Part shown: piece by piece, positions 8,992-17,245 of the stretch
How positions within the stretch are numbered: position 1 is the stretch's first letter
How the letters are laid out: the number at the start of each line of letters is the position of its first letter
NCBI RefSeq assembly: GCF_000312045.1
Contig: NZ_HE978634.1
Span: 2,164,098 to 2,228,097, forward strand
DNA: 64,000 nucleotides
Reading direction: 5' to 3'
Source of the DNA: Noviherbaspirillum massiliense JC206
GTDB taxonomy: Bacteria; Pseudomonadota; Gammaproteobacteria; Burkholderiales; Burkholderiaceae_D
The notes under the pieces: model-generated
Seen by the model: only the letters and a program-made list of their open reading frames with translations
The model's database searches: none
What the model was told of the DNA's origin: nothing
Made by a program: the position numbers and the translations under genes

Positions 8992-9364
8992 GATTGTCCA
9001 GGGTGCCCAGACAATAGCGGGCGATCGCATTCAATACGTCCGGGCTTTCGCCGACCGCTTCTGCAGCCCGGATATTCAGCCCGGGATACTGCTTCTGCAG
9101 CTGGCTGATCATGAGCGGCAAGTCGCGCAAGACATGGCCGCCCTGCCCGAAAAATACCGGCACGATCATGATGTCGTCACATCCCGCCTGCTGCAATTGC
9201 AGCACGACACTCGCCAGCTCGGGCGGCATCATCTCCAGGAACGCCAGTTCAATCGGAACATCCGGCGCCTGAGCCTGGACAATTTGCTGCAAGCGCCGGA
9301 ACGGCGTGGCCCACCTCGGGTCGCGCGCGCCATGCGCAAACAGGATCATCGCGCGCCTTGTCAT
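8987..9364 (-). CDS. cbiX: Short CbiX-type sirohydrochlorin chelatase
   Basis: A 125-residue single-domain chelatase of the CbiX/SirB family. The N-terminal LFAHGARDPRW carries the conserved metal-binding histidine, and the central VPVFFGQGGHVLRDLP carries the second. Such short forms act as homodimers and insert cobalt, nickel or iron into sirohydrochlorin. Beside cobA and a siroheme-dependent CysI, ferrochelation for siroheme is the likely job, but this is inferred. It is the third gene of an lptF-lptG-cbiX unit: its GAGG ribosome site lies in the end of lptG and only 7 bases separate them. Confidence 0.88.
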   Translation of the reverse strand: MTRRAMILFAHGARDPRWATPFRRLQQIVQAQAPDVPIELAFLEMMPPELASVVLQLQQAGCDDIMIVPVFFGQGGHVLRDLPLMISQLQKQYPGLNIRAAEAVGESPDVLNAIARYCLGTLDNQ

Positions 9365-9371
9365 GCCTGCC

Positions 9372-10499
9372 TCACCGCCTCTGCATCCGCCACAGCGTGG
9401 CGATCGCCGCCAGCAGGAACATCGCGCTCGGCAGCATCGCCGTGGCTGCCGGCGGCCAGGTATTCAACAGCCCCAGGTGCGAGAACAGGCTGTTGATCAG
9501 TTGGAAGCTCACGCCAATCATGATGCCGATAAAAATCTTCAGACTCACGCCGCCAGTGCGGAAATGCAGATAGGCAAATGGCAGCGCGAGCGCCATCATT
9601 ACCAATATTGCCAGCGGATAAACCACCTTCTTCCAGAAGGCGATCTTGTAGCGCTCGGCATTCTGCTTGTTTTCGGTGAGATACCGGACATAGGAAGAAA
9701 GATCCTTGGCCGACATGCGGTCGGGATCGGCAAACAGCACCGACAGGATGTCGGGCGTGATTTCGGAAATCAGGTTGCGGTTGGGCGCCGTGGTGGTCGA
9801 AACCGCAGTCGATATGTTTTGCGTACTGCCGGAAAAGCTGGTTTCCGACACGTTAGCCAGGCGCCAGGTATGCTCGCCCGCATAATTGGCAGTATCGGCC
9901 GAAACGATCTTCGTCAGGCGGAATTCGGGGTCGAACTCGTAAAGACGGATGCCGCGCAGCTGGCCGTCCGGCCTCACCTCGCGCACATTCACGAAACGCG
10001 AGCCGATGGCTTTGCCGGTCATTCCGTTCTGCCTGATCACATCCTTCGTCCACAAACCCGAGCGGAACTGCTGCGATACTGCGGCACCTTGCACTCGCAG
10101 CTTCAGCTTTTCCGCCATTTCGCTGCTTGCGGGAGCGACGATTTCGCCAAACAGGAAAGTGATCACCATGAGCACGATACCCACTTGCGCCAGGATCCAG
10201 CCCGCCATCCTGGGCGACATGCCGGATGCGCGCATGATCGTGAATTCGGAACGGGCCGCCAGCTGGGACAGCGCGAAAATCGTCCCGATCAGGGCAGCCG
10301 TCGGCATCAGCTCGTAGATGTAACCCGGAAAGCCCAGCAGCACATACAGGAATGCATGATGCAACTGATAACCGCCGCGGCCCACCCTTGGCAATTCCCC
10401 AATCAGTTCGAAAAACGCGAACAGCGCCAGGAAGGCCAGCAGCACGAATACGACGGAGCTGAAGAGCTGGGCGGAAATATATCGCTGCAAGACTTTCAT
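9372..10499 (-). CDS. lptG: LPS export ABC transporter permease LptG
   Basis: A 375-residue inner-membrane permease of the LptBFGC complex, which extracts lipopolysaccharide from the inner membrane for transport to the cell surface. Transmembrane segments group at the N-terminus (about residues 12-120) and C-terminus (after about residue 270), with a periplasmic beta-jellyroll between. The early LGFPGYIYELMPTAALIGTIFAL and RASGM segments are typical of the family. The start at 10499 overlaps the lptF stop by four bases (ATGA); a longer reading to 10646 would run into lptF and is rejected. Confidence 0.93.
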   Translation of the reverse strand: MKVLQRYISAQLFSSVVFVLLAFLALFAFFELIGELPRVGRGGYQLHHAFLYVLLGFPGYIYELMPTAALIGTIFALSQLAARSEFTIMRASGMSPRMAGWILAQVGIVLMVITFLFGEIVAPASSEMAEKLKLRVQGAAVSQQFRSGLWTKDVIRQNGMTGKAIGSRFVNVREVRPDGQLRGIRLYEFDPEFRLTKIVSADTANYAGEHTWRLANVSETSFSGSTQNISTAVSTTTAPNRNLISEITPDILSVLFADPDRMSAKDLSSYVRYLTENKQNAERYKIAFWKKVVYPLAILVMMALALPFAYLHFRTGGVSLKIFIGIMIGVSFQLINSLFSHLGLLNTWPPAATAMLPSAMFLLAAIATLWRMQRR

Positions 10500-11635
10500 T
10501 GCGATTGCAACTCCGCCTTGTTCGTTGCCACTGTCCGCTTGAACGCCGCCCACATCCTCGAAGGATGATAGGGACTGTTGATCGTAAGCCGCCATGCGAA
10601 CAGCAGGGAAACCGCCAGTATGGCCACCAGGTGGATCGGCCACCATCCCATTCCAAAGGAGACCCGGCCCTGCACCACCATGGTCTGGAATACGCTAACC
10701 ATATTGCTGTACACCACGAACAGCAATATTGCAATGATCAGGTTACCGGAACGGCCGCCGCGCGGATTCACGAAACTCAGGGGAATCGCGAGCAGCATCA
10801 GGAACACTCCCATCAGAGGCAGCGCGATGCGCCACAACAATTCACCCATGTTGTAGTTGGTCCTGTCTTGCAACAGAACGGATGTAGGCTGCGAGCGCGC
10901 GGATTTATCACCGGCCACGGCTGCCGATTGCGGCGCAACCAGGACGCCGTAACGCTCGAACTCCATCACCCGGAAATCCGATTGCGTGCTGATGCCGTCA
11001 TAGCGGCGCCCCCTGCTCATGACCAGAAACTTGTCGCCATGTTCATCGAGCGAGACCGTGCCTTCCTGCGCCACGACGATGCTGTTGCGCCCGTTGTTCA
11101 TGGTATTGACGAAGATGTTCTTCACTTTGGTGCCATCCTCGGAAATGCCTTCGACGAAGAAGATGCGTTCGGCCGATGCGGATTCCTGGAACTTGCCCGG
11201 GGCGACCTTGGCAATGTCGCCGCGCTTTTCAAAGCGTTCCCGGAATTCGGCGCTTTGCCGGTTTGCCCACGGCGTGGCGACGAAGCTGAGCAAGGCGGTA
11301 AGCGCCACAATGGGCATGCCGAAGGACAATACTGGCCGTATCCATTGCGCTAAACTGAGCCCGGAAGCGAACCAAACAACCATCTCGGAATCCTGATAAC
11401 TGCGGGTAACAACAAGCAGGACCGAAATGAATCCGGTAAGAATCAAGATGATGGGCAAATAGTTAAGCGCGGCAAAGCCGATCAAGGCAACCACGTCCTG
11501 GGATGCGACTCGTCCACCCGCGGCCTGGCCGAGAATGCGGATCAGCATCACTGTGATGACAATGGTGAAAAGCGTGGTGAAGACAGCGCCGGCGGTACTT
11601 ACCAGTTCGCGTCGGAGAGCGCGCCGAAAAATCAT
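10496..11635 (-). CDS. lptF: LPS export ABC transporter permease LptF
   Basis: A 379-residue partner of LptG with the same architecture: N-terminal membrane helices (starting about residue 14), a central periplasmic domain, and C-terminal helices (GNLIIAILLFVVYSNM region). It begins MIFRRALRRELV, typical of LptF. It is the first gene of the lptF-lptG-cbiX unit and lies back to back with pepA, with only 36 bases between the two start codons, so the promoters must overlap. The same lptF/pepA divergence occurs in enteric bacteria. Confidence 0.93.
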   Translation of the reverse strand: MIFRRALRRELVSTAGAVFTTLFTIVITVMLIRILGQAAGGRVASQDVVALIGFAALNYLPIILILTGFISVLLVVTRSYQDSEMVVWFASGLSLAQWIRPVLSFGMPIVALTALLSFVATPWANRQSAEFRERFEKRGDIAKVAPGKFQESASAERIFFVEGISEDGTKVKNIFVNTMNNGRNSIVVAQEGTVSLDEHGDKFLVMSRGRRYDGISTQSDFRVMEFERYGVLVAPQSAAVAGDKSARSQPTSVLLQDRTNYNMGELLWRIALPLMGVFLMLLAIPLSFVNPRGGRSGNLIIAILLFVVYSNMVSVFQTMVVQGRVSFGMGWWPIHLVAILAVSLLFAWRLTINSPYHPSRMWAAFKRTVATNKAELQSQ

Positions 11636-11642
11636 TGAAGGC

Positions 11643-11648
11643 TATAAT
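11643..11648 (+). promoter_or_regulatory. Candidate -10 box for pepA
   Basis: TATAAT lies 24 bases before the pepA start codon, in the 36-base gap shared with lptF. No good -35 hexamer is present at 16-18 bases (that position falls in the lptF start), so this would need an activator or be weak. The match alone is the evidence. Confidence 0.35.
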
Positions 11649-11671
11649 TGCATATAGATAAGGAGCAACCC

Positions 11672-13198
11672 ATGGACTTTAGCATAAAAACTATCGACGC
11701 AAAAACCGGCACCACGGGCATCAAAACCGATTGCATCGTGGTCGGCGTGTTCGAAAACAAGAAACTGTCCCAGGCCGCGCGCGAACTCGACCGCAAGGGC
11801 GATATCGCCGCCGCGCTCAAGTCGGGTGACATCTCCGGCAAGCCCGGCTCCACGCTGCTGTTGCGCAATACCGATGGTATTGCGTCCGAGCGCATCCTGC
11901 TGCTGGGCATGGGCAATGAAGAAACCATCAGCGAAAAGAATTTCCTATCCGCCGCACAGGCGTTGGCACGCAGCCTGGCTGGCCTTGGAGCAAAGGATGC
12001 GACTCTCGCCCTGCCCCTGGACTCGGTGAACAAGCGCGACGCCGCCTGGGCGATCCGCTCCATCATTCTTGCCATTCGGGACAACGCCTACCGTCCGGAT
12101 ACATTGAAAAGCCAGAAGGATGCCAACTCGAACGGCGTCAGAAAGCTTGCCTTCGCTACCGGCACGACGGACAGCGCTGCCGCCAAGAATGCAGTGGCAC
12201 AAGCAGTGGCTCTGGCCAATGGCATGGAACTGACGAAAGACCTGGGCAATCTGCCCAGCAATGTCTGTACGCCCACCTATCTTGCCAATACTGCCAAGAA
12301 GCTTGCGAAGGATTACAAGTTCGGCATCGAAGTGCTGGACCGCCGTCAGCTCGAAGCCCTCAAGATGGGCAGCTTCCTGTCAGTGACCAAGGGCAGCGAG
12401 GAACCGCCGAAGTTCATCATCCTGAAGCACATGGGTGGCAAGACGAAGGATGCGCCGGTCGTACTGGTCGGTAAAGGCATCACTTTCGACACCGGCGGCA
12501 TTTCGCTCAAGCCGGGCGCCAACATGGATGAAATGAAATACGACATGTGCGGCGCCGCGTCGGTGCTCGGTACTTTCCGCGCCATCGGCGAAATGGGCTT
12601 GAAGCTGAACGTGATCGGCATTGTCCCGAGTTGCGAAAACATGCCATCCGGACGCGCATCCAAGCCGGGCGACATCGTGACTTCCATGTCGGGCCAGACC
12701 ATCGAGATCCTCAATACCGATGCGGAAGGACGGCTGATCCTGTGCGATGCGCTGACCTATGCCGAGCGCTTCAAGCCGGCTGCGGTGGTCGATATCGCCA
12801 CTCTGACCGGCGCCTGCGTCACCGCCCTCGGCCATCACAACACCGGCCTGTTCACGCGCCATGACGATGCACATGACGAGCTTGCGGATGAATTGCTGGC
12901 CGCCGGCAAGGCGACCGGCGACACCGCATGGCGCATGCCGATCGAAGACAGCTACCAGGAACAGCTCAAGTCGAATTTCGCCGACATGGCGAACATCGGC
13001 GGCCCGCCGGGCGGCAGCATCACCGCCGCCTGCTTCCTCGAGCGCTTCACCCGGAAGTACACCTGGGCACACCTGGACATCGCCGGCACGGCATGGAAGA
13101 GCGGCGCCGCCAAAGGCGCCACCGGACGCCCGGTGCCGCTGCTGACCACCTTCCTGCTGAACCGTGCTCAGGCCGGCAGCGGCAGGAAAGCAGCATAA
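11672..13198 (+). CDS. pepA: Leucyl aminopeptidase (M17 family)
   Basis: A 508-residue cytosolic dimetal aminopeptidase that removes N-terminal residues from peptides. The C-terminal catalytic domain has the metal and active-site stretches [17 protein letters not shown] and the M17 signature NTDAEGRL. In enterics PepA also binds DNA (Xer recombination, carAB control); whether that applies here is unknown. ATG 11672 follows AGGAG by 6 bases, while the earlier in-frame ATG at 11648 overlaps the -10 box. The following 185 bases (13199-13383) hold no gene I can support. Confidence 0.95.
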   Translation: MDFSIKTIDAKTGTTGIKTDCIVVGVFENKKLSQAARELDRKGDIAAALKSGDISGKPGSTLLLRNTDGIASERILLLGMGNEETISEKNFLSAAQALARSLAGLGAKDATLALPLDSVNKRDAAWAIRSIILAIRDNAYRPDTLKSQKDANSNGVRKLAFATGTTDSAAAKNAVAQAVALANGMELTKDLGNLPSNVCTPTYLANTAKKLAKDYKFGIEVLDRRQLEALKMGSFLSVTKGSEEPPKFIILKHMGGKTKDAPVVLVGKGITFDTGGISLKPGANMDEMKYDMCGAASVLGTFRAIGEMGLKLNVIGIVPSCENMPSGRASKPGDIVTSMSGQTIEILNTDAEGRLILCDALTYAERFKPAAVVDIATLTGACVTALGHHNTGLFTRHDDAHDELADELLAAGKATGDTAWRMPIEDSYQEQLKSNFADMANIGGPPGGSITAACFLERFTRKYTWAHLDIAGTAWKSGAAKGATGRPVPLLTTFLLNRAQAGSGRKAA

Positions 13199-13383
13199 AG
13201 CCGGCAAGCTGCAAGGGCGGTTGATGTTTCGCTGCGTTCCCTAGTGCAGCTTCTCCGGCCCGACCTGCGTCTTGCGCTTCTGTTTCCGAAAGCGTCGCCG
13301 TGCTTTGCGGCGTCGATTCGGGAATGGAATTCCAATTCGGCAGGCCCAGCTTGTTGGCTAAGGTGCGACAGCGCGGCTGGTAT

Positions 13384-14880
13384 CTACAGAGCCCCGATCC
13401 GGATCGAAGCGTAGTCATAACACGCCGCCTTCCCTGCTCCGCAAGGATAAGGCAGGTCAAGCCGGCCCTGCCGCTCTATCCGGCTGTCGGGATAGGCATC
13501 CTGCAGCTTCTCCATCCATCCGTCTGCGACTGCGCCGCGCATCAATACGATCACCTGACCTTGCAGGTGCGGACGCTGCTTCAGGACATCGTCCAGCAGC
13601 AGCGTCCGGCGCGCAGGCTGCTGTAGGTACAGACTGGCGGCGGCACGTTGTTCGCTGACGACCAGAACGGACGCATTCGGAAACAGCCTGTCCAGCTGGG
13701 CCGACATGTCCGAATAGGGAGGATCCGTCCGCACCTTCTTGCCTATCATCGGACCAAGGTATCCACGCACGGGAAACGCCAGCAGGATGATGACACCGGC
13801 CACTTGCGCGATCTGCAGAATGCGCCGGGTCACACCGCGCTGCAGCAATACCGGCCACAGCACCAGCCAGGCAAGCGGCAGGGAAAACAGCAGCGGCTGC
13901 AGCCATCGCCCCCTCATTGCGCTGACTTCGCCTGTCAGCACGATTGCAGTGACATAAACACAGAAGGCGGCATGCAGGAGGGCGAAAAACCGCGCCTCGG
14001 GATGGATCATCCCCGGCACCCTCTTCTTTCGGAAGCGCAGCGAAAAGAAACCGTAGACCAGCCATTGCGGAGCGCTGATCGTCAGTGTCGTCAGCAGTAC
14101 GCTGGAAAGGCCGCTTGCCACGTTCGACAGGTAATCGGCGTGACCGCCTTCCCGCATCTTCTCCAGCGTACCCGCGGTCGCGATGCCCAGGTGGTCGAAC
14201 AGCCATACGGCATGCGGCAGGAAAATCAGCAAGGCAACGCCGGCCGCAAGCAACATCCGGCGATTCCACAAGACCTGCCGGTAATGCGCAACCAGCAGGC
14301 TGGCGGTCGCAAGCCCTGCAAGGAAGACTGCGAAATTGTACTTGGACAGCAGCCCCAGCCCGACCAGAAGACCCATCAGGGCATGGCGCCACATGGCAGG
14401 ACGCCGCACAAGCGTGAAATAAAGCCAGAGCGTGGCGGCCGCGATCGCGGTCGACAGCACAGTGTGTGTCAGGTCTCTTTGTGCCTCCCAACTGAATTGG
14501 GGCATCAGCAGCAAGGATGCCGAAGCCGCCATGGCGCCGCCAGCGCCGACCAGCGGTTTGGCCGTGAAATAGATGCAGACATAGAGGGAAAACAGCAACA
14601 GGTTCTTCAGCGCCGCGAGAGCAAACAGGTTTACGCCGAACATCTGGAACAGACACCACTGCAGCCAGTAGTACAAGGGAGGCTGGGTACCGTATCCCAG
14701 ACGCAGCTGCTGCGACATCAGGATTTGCTCGGCTTCGTCAAAACTGAGCGGAGCCGCCAGCCCAATGCGGAACGCGACCTGCAGCACGAAGTAGGCAGCC
14801 AGGCAAAGCAGGAATCCCCTGCCGGAACGGATCAGTCCGGAATCCACGATTGATTTTCGTTCACTCAAGAGAAGAGGCAT
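13384..14880 (-). CDS. GT39/PMT-like integral membrane glycosyltransferase
   Basis: A 498-residue protein with about 11 hydrophobic segments followed by a C-terminal soluble part (after about residue 390). The first periplasmic loop has an acidic DE pair (SFDEAEQ) and then GTQPPLYYWLQW, the layout of GT-C glycosyltransferases that take sugars from polyprenyl phosphate. The acceptor is unknown; lipid A, O-antigen and protein are all possible. It stands alone, not in an operon with the ArnT-like gene 2.4 kb further on, but may act in the same envelope-decoration process. Confidence 0.75.
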   Translation of the reverse strand: MPLLLSERKSIVDSGLIRSGRGFLLCLAAYFVLQVAFRIGLAAPLSFDEAEQILMSQQLRLGYGTQPPLYYWLQWCLFQMFGVNLFALAALKNLLLFSLYVCIYFTAKPLVGAGGAMAASASLLLMPQFSWEAQRDLTHTVLSTAIAAATLWLYFTLVRRPAMWRHALMGLLVGLGLLSKYNFAVFLAGLATASLLVAHYRQVLWNRRMLLAAGVALLIFLPHAVWLFDHLGIATAGTLEKMREGGHADYLSNVASGLSSVLLTTLTISAPQWLVYGFFSLRFRKKRVPGMIHPEARFFALLHAAFCVYVTAIVLTGEVSAMRGRWLQPLLFSLPLAWLVLWPVLLQRGVTRRILQIAQVAGVIILLAFPVRGYLGPMIGKKVRTDPPYSDMSAQLDRLFPNASVLVVSEQRAAASLYLQQPARRTLLLDDVLKQRPHLQGQVIVLMRGAVADGWMEKLQDAYPDSRIERQGRLDLPYPCGAGKAACYDYASIRIGAL

Positions 14881-15208
14881 ATGTTCGCTTGGATAGTGGC
14901 TTTTTGTCGGTGGATATACTGCAATTAGAAGTCGGCCAGCAATGCTTTCCGTCGACTAGCAGGAATGGCAGAATCTAAAAATTAAGCGGAATCCGAGTTG
15001 GATATTTGATCGAGCTCTGCAGGAAATTTCCGTTCGCCATATTGCTGCGCCCTTGCCAGCATTACGCATTCCGACACCGCAACCCAAGGCCAGCGCGCCA
15101 TGAATGGGGTACCATCGGCATTCCGCGCCCGAGCATCCAACCAAATCGCCGGTCGGATTTCCGGCCTTTGCTCCTGACTATCAAAAAACAAAAGGAATTG
15201 CCCAGTAT
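14881..15208. other. 328-base region with no gene
   Basis: It lies between the divergent starts of the GT39-like gene and the exonuclease III gene. It is AT-richer in its left half (to about 15010). Reading frames of 60-70 codons exist but resemble no family and lack ribosome sites, so I treat the region as promoter DNA for both neighbours. I see no RNA gene or convincing -35/-10 pair. Confidence 0.5.
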
Positions 15209-15973
15209 ATGAAGCTTGCCACTTGGAACGTCAATTCACTCAAAGTCCGCCTGCCCCAGGTGTTGCAGTGGCTGGCAGACAATCCGGTGGATGTCCTGTG
15301 CCTGCAGGAGACCAAGCTGACCGACGACAAATTCCCCGTCGCCGAGATCGAGGCTGCCGGCTACCAGGTTGCCTTCACCGGTCAGAAGACCTACAACGGC
15401 GTCGCCATCCTGTCGAAGCATCCGATGAGCGAAGTGGTCAAGAACATCCCGAGCTTCGAAGACCAGCAGCAGCGCGTGATCGCAGCCACCATCGGAGGCA
15501 TGCGCATCGTGTGCGCCTATATCCCGAACGGGCAATCCATCGATTCCGACAAGTATCAGTACAAGCTGCAATGGTTGAACGGTTTGCACGACTGGCTGGT
15601 GGAACAAGGCAAGGCTTACGACAAGCTCGCCCTGCTCGGCGATTACAACATCGCCCCGGAAGACCGCGACGTGCACGACCCGGCCGGCTGGCAAGGCCAG
15701 GTGCTGGTGTCCGACCCGGAACGCGCCGCATTCCGGCGCCTGCTGGACCTTGGCCTGAAGGACGCCTTCCGGCTGTTCGAACAGCCGGACAAAATGTTCA
15801 GCTGGTGGGACTACCGTCAAATGGCATTCCGCCGCAACATGGGCCTGCGGATCGACCACATCCTGCTCTCCCCTGCCCTGGCGTCCCGCTGCAGCAGCTG
15901 CGTGATCGACAAGACGCCACGCAAGTGGGAACAGCCTTCCGACCATACGCCGGTGGTCGCGACGCTGGATTAA
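15209..15973 (+). CDS. xthA: Exodeoxyribonuclease III
   Basis: A 254-residue endonuclease/exonuclease/phosphatase-fold enzyme that repairs abasic sites and trims 3' ends. Visible motifs are [12 protein letters not shown] at the start, LQETKL (metal-binding glutamate), GDYNIAP (active-site Asp/Asn), RIDHIL and the terminal SDHTPV (catalytic Asp-His). ATG 15209 starts exactly at the conserved N-terminus; a longer frame from 15104 adds 35 non-conserved residues and is rejected. AAGGAA lies 11 bases upstream, slightly far. Confidence 0.94.
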   Translation: MKLATWNVNSLKVRLPQVLQWLADNPVDVLCLQETKLTDDKFPVAEIEAAGYQVAFTGQKTYNGVAILSKHPMSEVVKNIPSFEDQQQRVIAATIGGMRIVCAYIPNGQSIDSDKYQYKLQWLNGLHDWLVEQGKAYDKLALLGDYNIAPEDRDVHDPAGWQGQVLVSDPERAAFRRLLDLGLKDAFRLFEQPDKMFSWWDYRQMAFRRNMGLRIDHILLSPALASRCSSCVIDKTPRKWEQPSDHTPVVATLD

Positions 15974-15986
15974 TAAGTAGCCTTGG

Positions 15987-16014
15987 CAGGCATCGATATC
16001 CAGGCATCGATATC
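15987..16014. repeat. Tandem duplication of a 14-base unit
   Basis: CAGGCATCGATATC occurs twice with no gap (15987-16000, 16001-16014), 14 bases after the xthA stop. Each unit includes the palindrome ATCGAT. It is followed at 16019-16033 by a small hairpin, GCGTGC-GAA-GCACGC. The second copy could be a slippage product or part of a terminator region. Confidence 0.8.
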
Positions 16015-16075
16015 GTATGCGTGCGAAGCACGCAAGTCTGTCCCTGGATCAAATTTCAATATGCCATGCGGAAGT

Positions 16076-16123
16076 AGGGTGCGCCGCGCGCACCGGAATG
16101 GCATGGTGCGCACGGCACACCCT
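16076..16123. repeat. REP-like inverted repeat, copy 1
   Basis: A 19-base arm (16076-16094, AGGGTGCGCC followed by GCGCGCACC) pairs with 16105-16123 with two G-U-type mismatches around a 10-base loop. A close relative with the same arm sequence lies at 28972-29031. It is intergenic, between the 3' ends of xthA and the LAB_N gene, as expected of REP/BIME-type elements. Confidence 0.75.
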
Positions 16124-16158
16124 GCTTTCTTTTCCGTTCATCGTTGCGAAATCCCGCT

Positions 16159-16443
16159 TTAGTCCCCGGATGCCCTGGCAGTTGTCCGTTCCATCTTGAT
16201 CAGGTAAAGATTGCGCAGATAAATGAAAACACCGAGAAGCTGGCCGGCAATGAATACCGGATCGCGACGGTGAATGGAATATACCAGCAGCGTCAGGCCA
16301 CCCAGTACGCTGAAATACCAGAATGCCACCGGAACCACGCTTCTTCTCTGCCGCTCACTCTGAATCCACTGGATGACGAAGCGCATCATGAAAAGTCCCT
16401 GCCCCGCAAAACCGATCACCAGCCACCAGACATCGTTTTCCAT
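16159..16443 (-). CDS. LAB_N (lipid-A-disaccharide synthase N-terminal-like) small membrane protein
   Basis: A 94-residue protein with three hydrophobic helices, matching the LAB_N domain: GQGLFMMRFVIQW, then SVVPVAFWYFSVLGG, then DPVFIAGQLLGVFIYLRNL. It is a stand-alone version of the short domain that precedes LpxB in some bacteria. The family is related in fold to PQ-loop/SemiSWEET transporters, so a role in flipping lipid-linked sugar is conceivable but unproven. ATG 16443 lies one base after the PAP2 stop, with GGAGG 7 bases upstream, so it is the last gene of a five-gene operon. Confidence 0.82.
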   Translation of the reverse strand: MENDVWWLVIGFAGQGLFMMRFVIQWIQSERQRRSVVPVAFWYFSVLGGLTLLVYSIHRRDPVFIAGQLLGVFIYLRNLYLIKMERTTARASGD

Positions 16444-16444
16444 T

Positions 16445-17239
16445 TCAGTTTTCCTCCGCACTTCCGCGCATGCTTCGCCGCGGAAGCATCAGGATCATTT
16501 CGCGCGCGCCCCAGACCAGGCAAATGATGCCAAGCACCCGCTGGAATGCGAGCGCATTGGGATATCTCATATGATTACTTACCAATAATGCCGCCGCGAT
16601 GGCGAGCAATACGATGCCCGCGAGGTAGCCGCCGATCCCGGAGGTTTTCCATGTCCGACGCCCCACCAATGCCAACCCGGCCCATGCCGCCAGCCAGCCG
16701 CCGAGCATCCCGCCCAGCAGGTCGAGCGGCCAATGGACTCCGACCATGACGCGCGACAGGCTGACCAACACCGCAAGAATGAACAACAGCGTGCGCAGCA
16801 GGTAATGCCGGCTCAGACTCATGATCCAGATTCCGGCAACCGCGAAAATCGCGGCGGCATGGCCCGACGGGAAGGCCCGGGCGCGAAAGGCGGGGCCATA
16901 ATGGAAGAATTCCTCCGGCGGGAACACTGCCAGTGGACGCGGCACGTTGATCACATGCTTGATGCCTTGCACCCATAATGCGGCAAAGACTGCCGCAAAC
17001 AGTGCCGCCCAGAAGCGCTGCGGCGATCGCTTGATCCAGGGCGCCACCAGCGCGAGCGCCACGGCGCCATCCCCGAGAATGGTCAGGTTGGCCCACCAGA
17101 CATCGCCCAGCACATGCCCGGAACGATTCAAGGCAAGAAAGAGTTCCCGGTTGCTGTCAGTGAAATAAACGACTCCCAGCAAAACCGATGCGATCAGCGG
17201 AGGCAGCCATGCCCAGGGTGAGTTTCGGTAGCTTTGCAT
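16445..17239 (-). CDS. PAP2-superfamily membrane phosphatase
   Basis: A 264-residue membrane protein with all three acid-phosphatase motifs: KHVINVPRP (K-x6-RP), PSGH, and SRVMVGVHWPLD (SR-x5-H-x3-D). About seven helices are predicted by eye, two beyond the phosphatase core. Relatives dephosphorylate undecaprenyl pyrophosphate or lipid A phosphates on the periplasmic side. In this operon either recycling of the polyprenyl carrier or removal of a lipid A phosphate before glycosylation would fit. It starts 6 bases after the ArnT-like gene. Confidence 0.85.
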   Translation of the reverse strand: MQSYRNSPWAWLPPLIASVLLGVVYFTDSNRELFLALNRSGHVLGDVWWANLTILGDGAVALALVAPWIKRSPQRFWAALFAAVFAALWVQGIKHVINVPRPLAVFPPEEFFHYGPAFRARAFPSGHAAAIFAVAGIWIMSLSRHYLLRTLLFILAVLVSLSRVMVGVHWPLDLLGGMLGGWLAAWAGLALVGRRTWKTSGIGGYLAGIVLLAIAAALLVSNHMRYPNALAFQRVLGIICLVWGAREMILMLPRRSMRGSAEEN

Positions 17240-17245
17240 GATTGT

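Noticed and set aside
13199-13383. Possible small gene or remnant between pepA and the GT39-like gene
   Set aside because: The only frames here run on from neighbours' shadows and have no ribosome site; no known product such as the DNA polymerase III chi subunit, which often follows pepA, is encoded.
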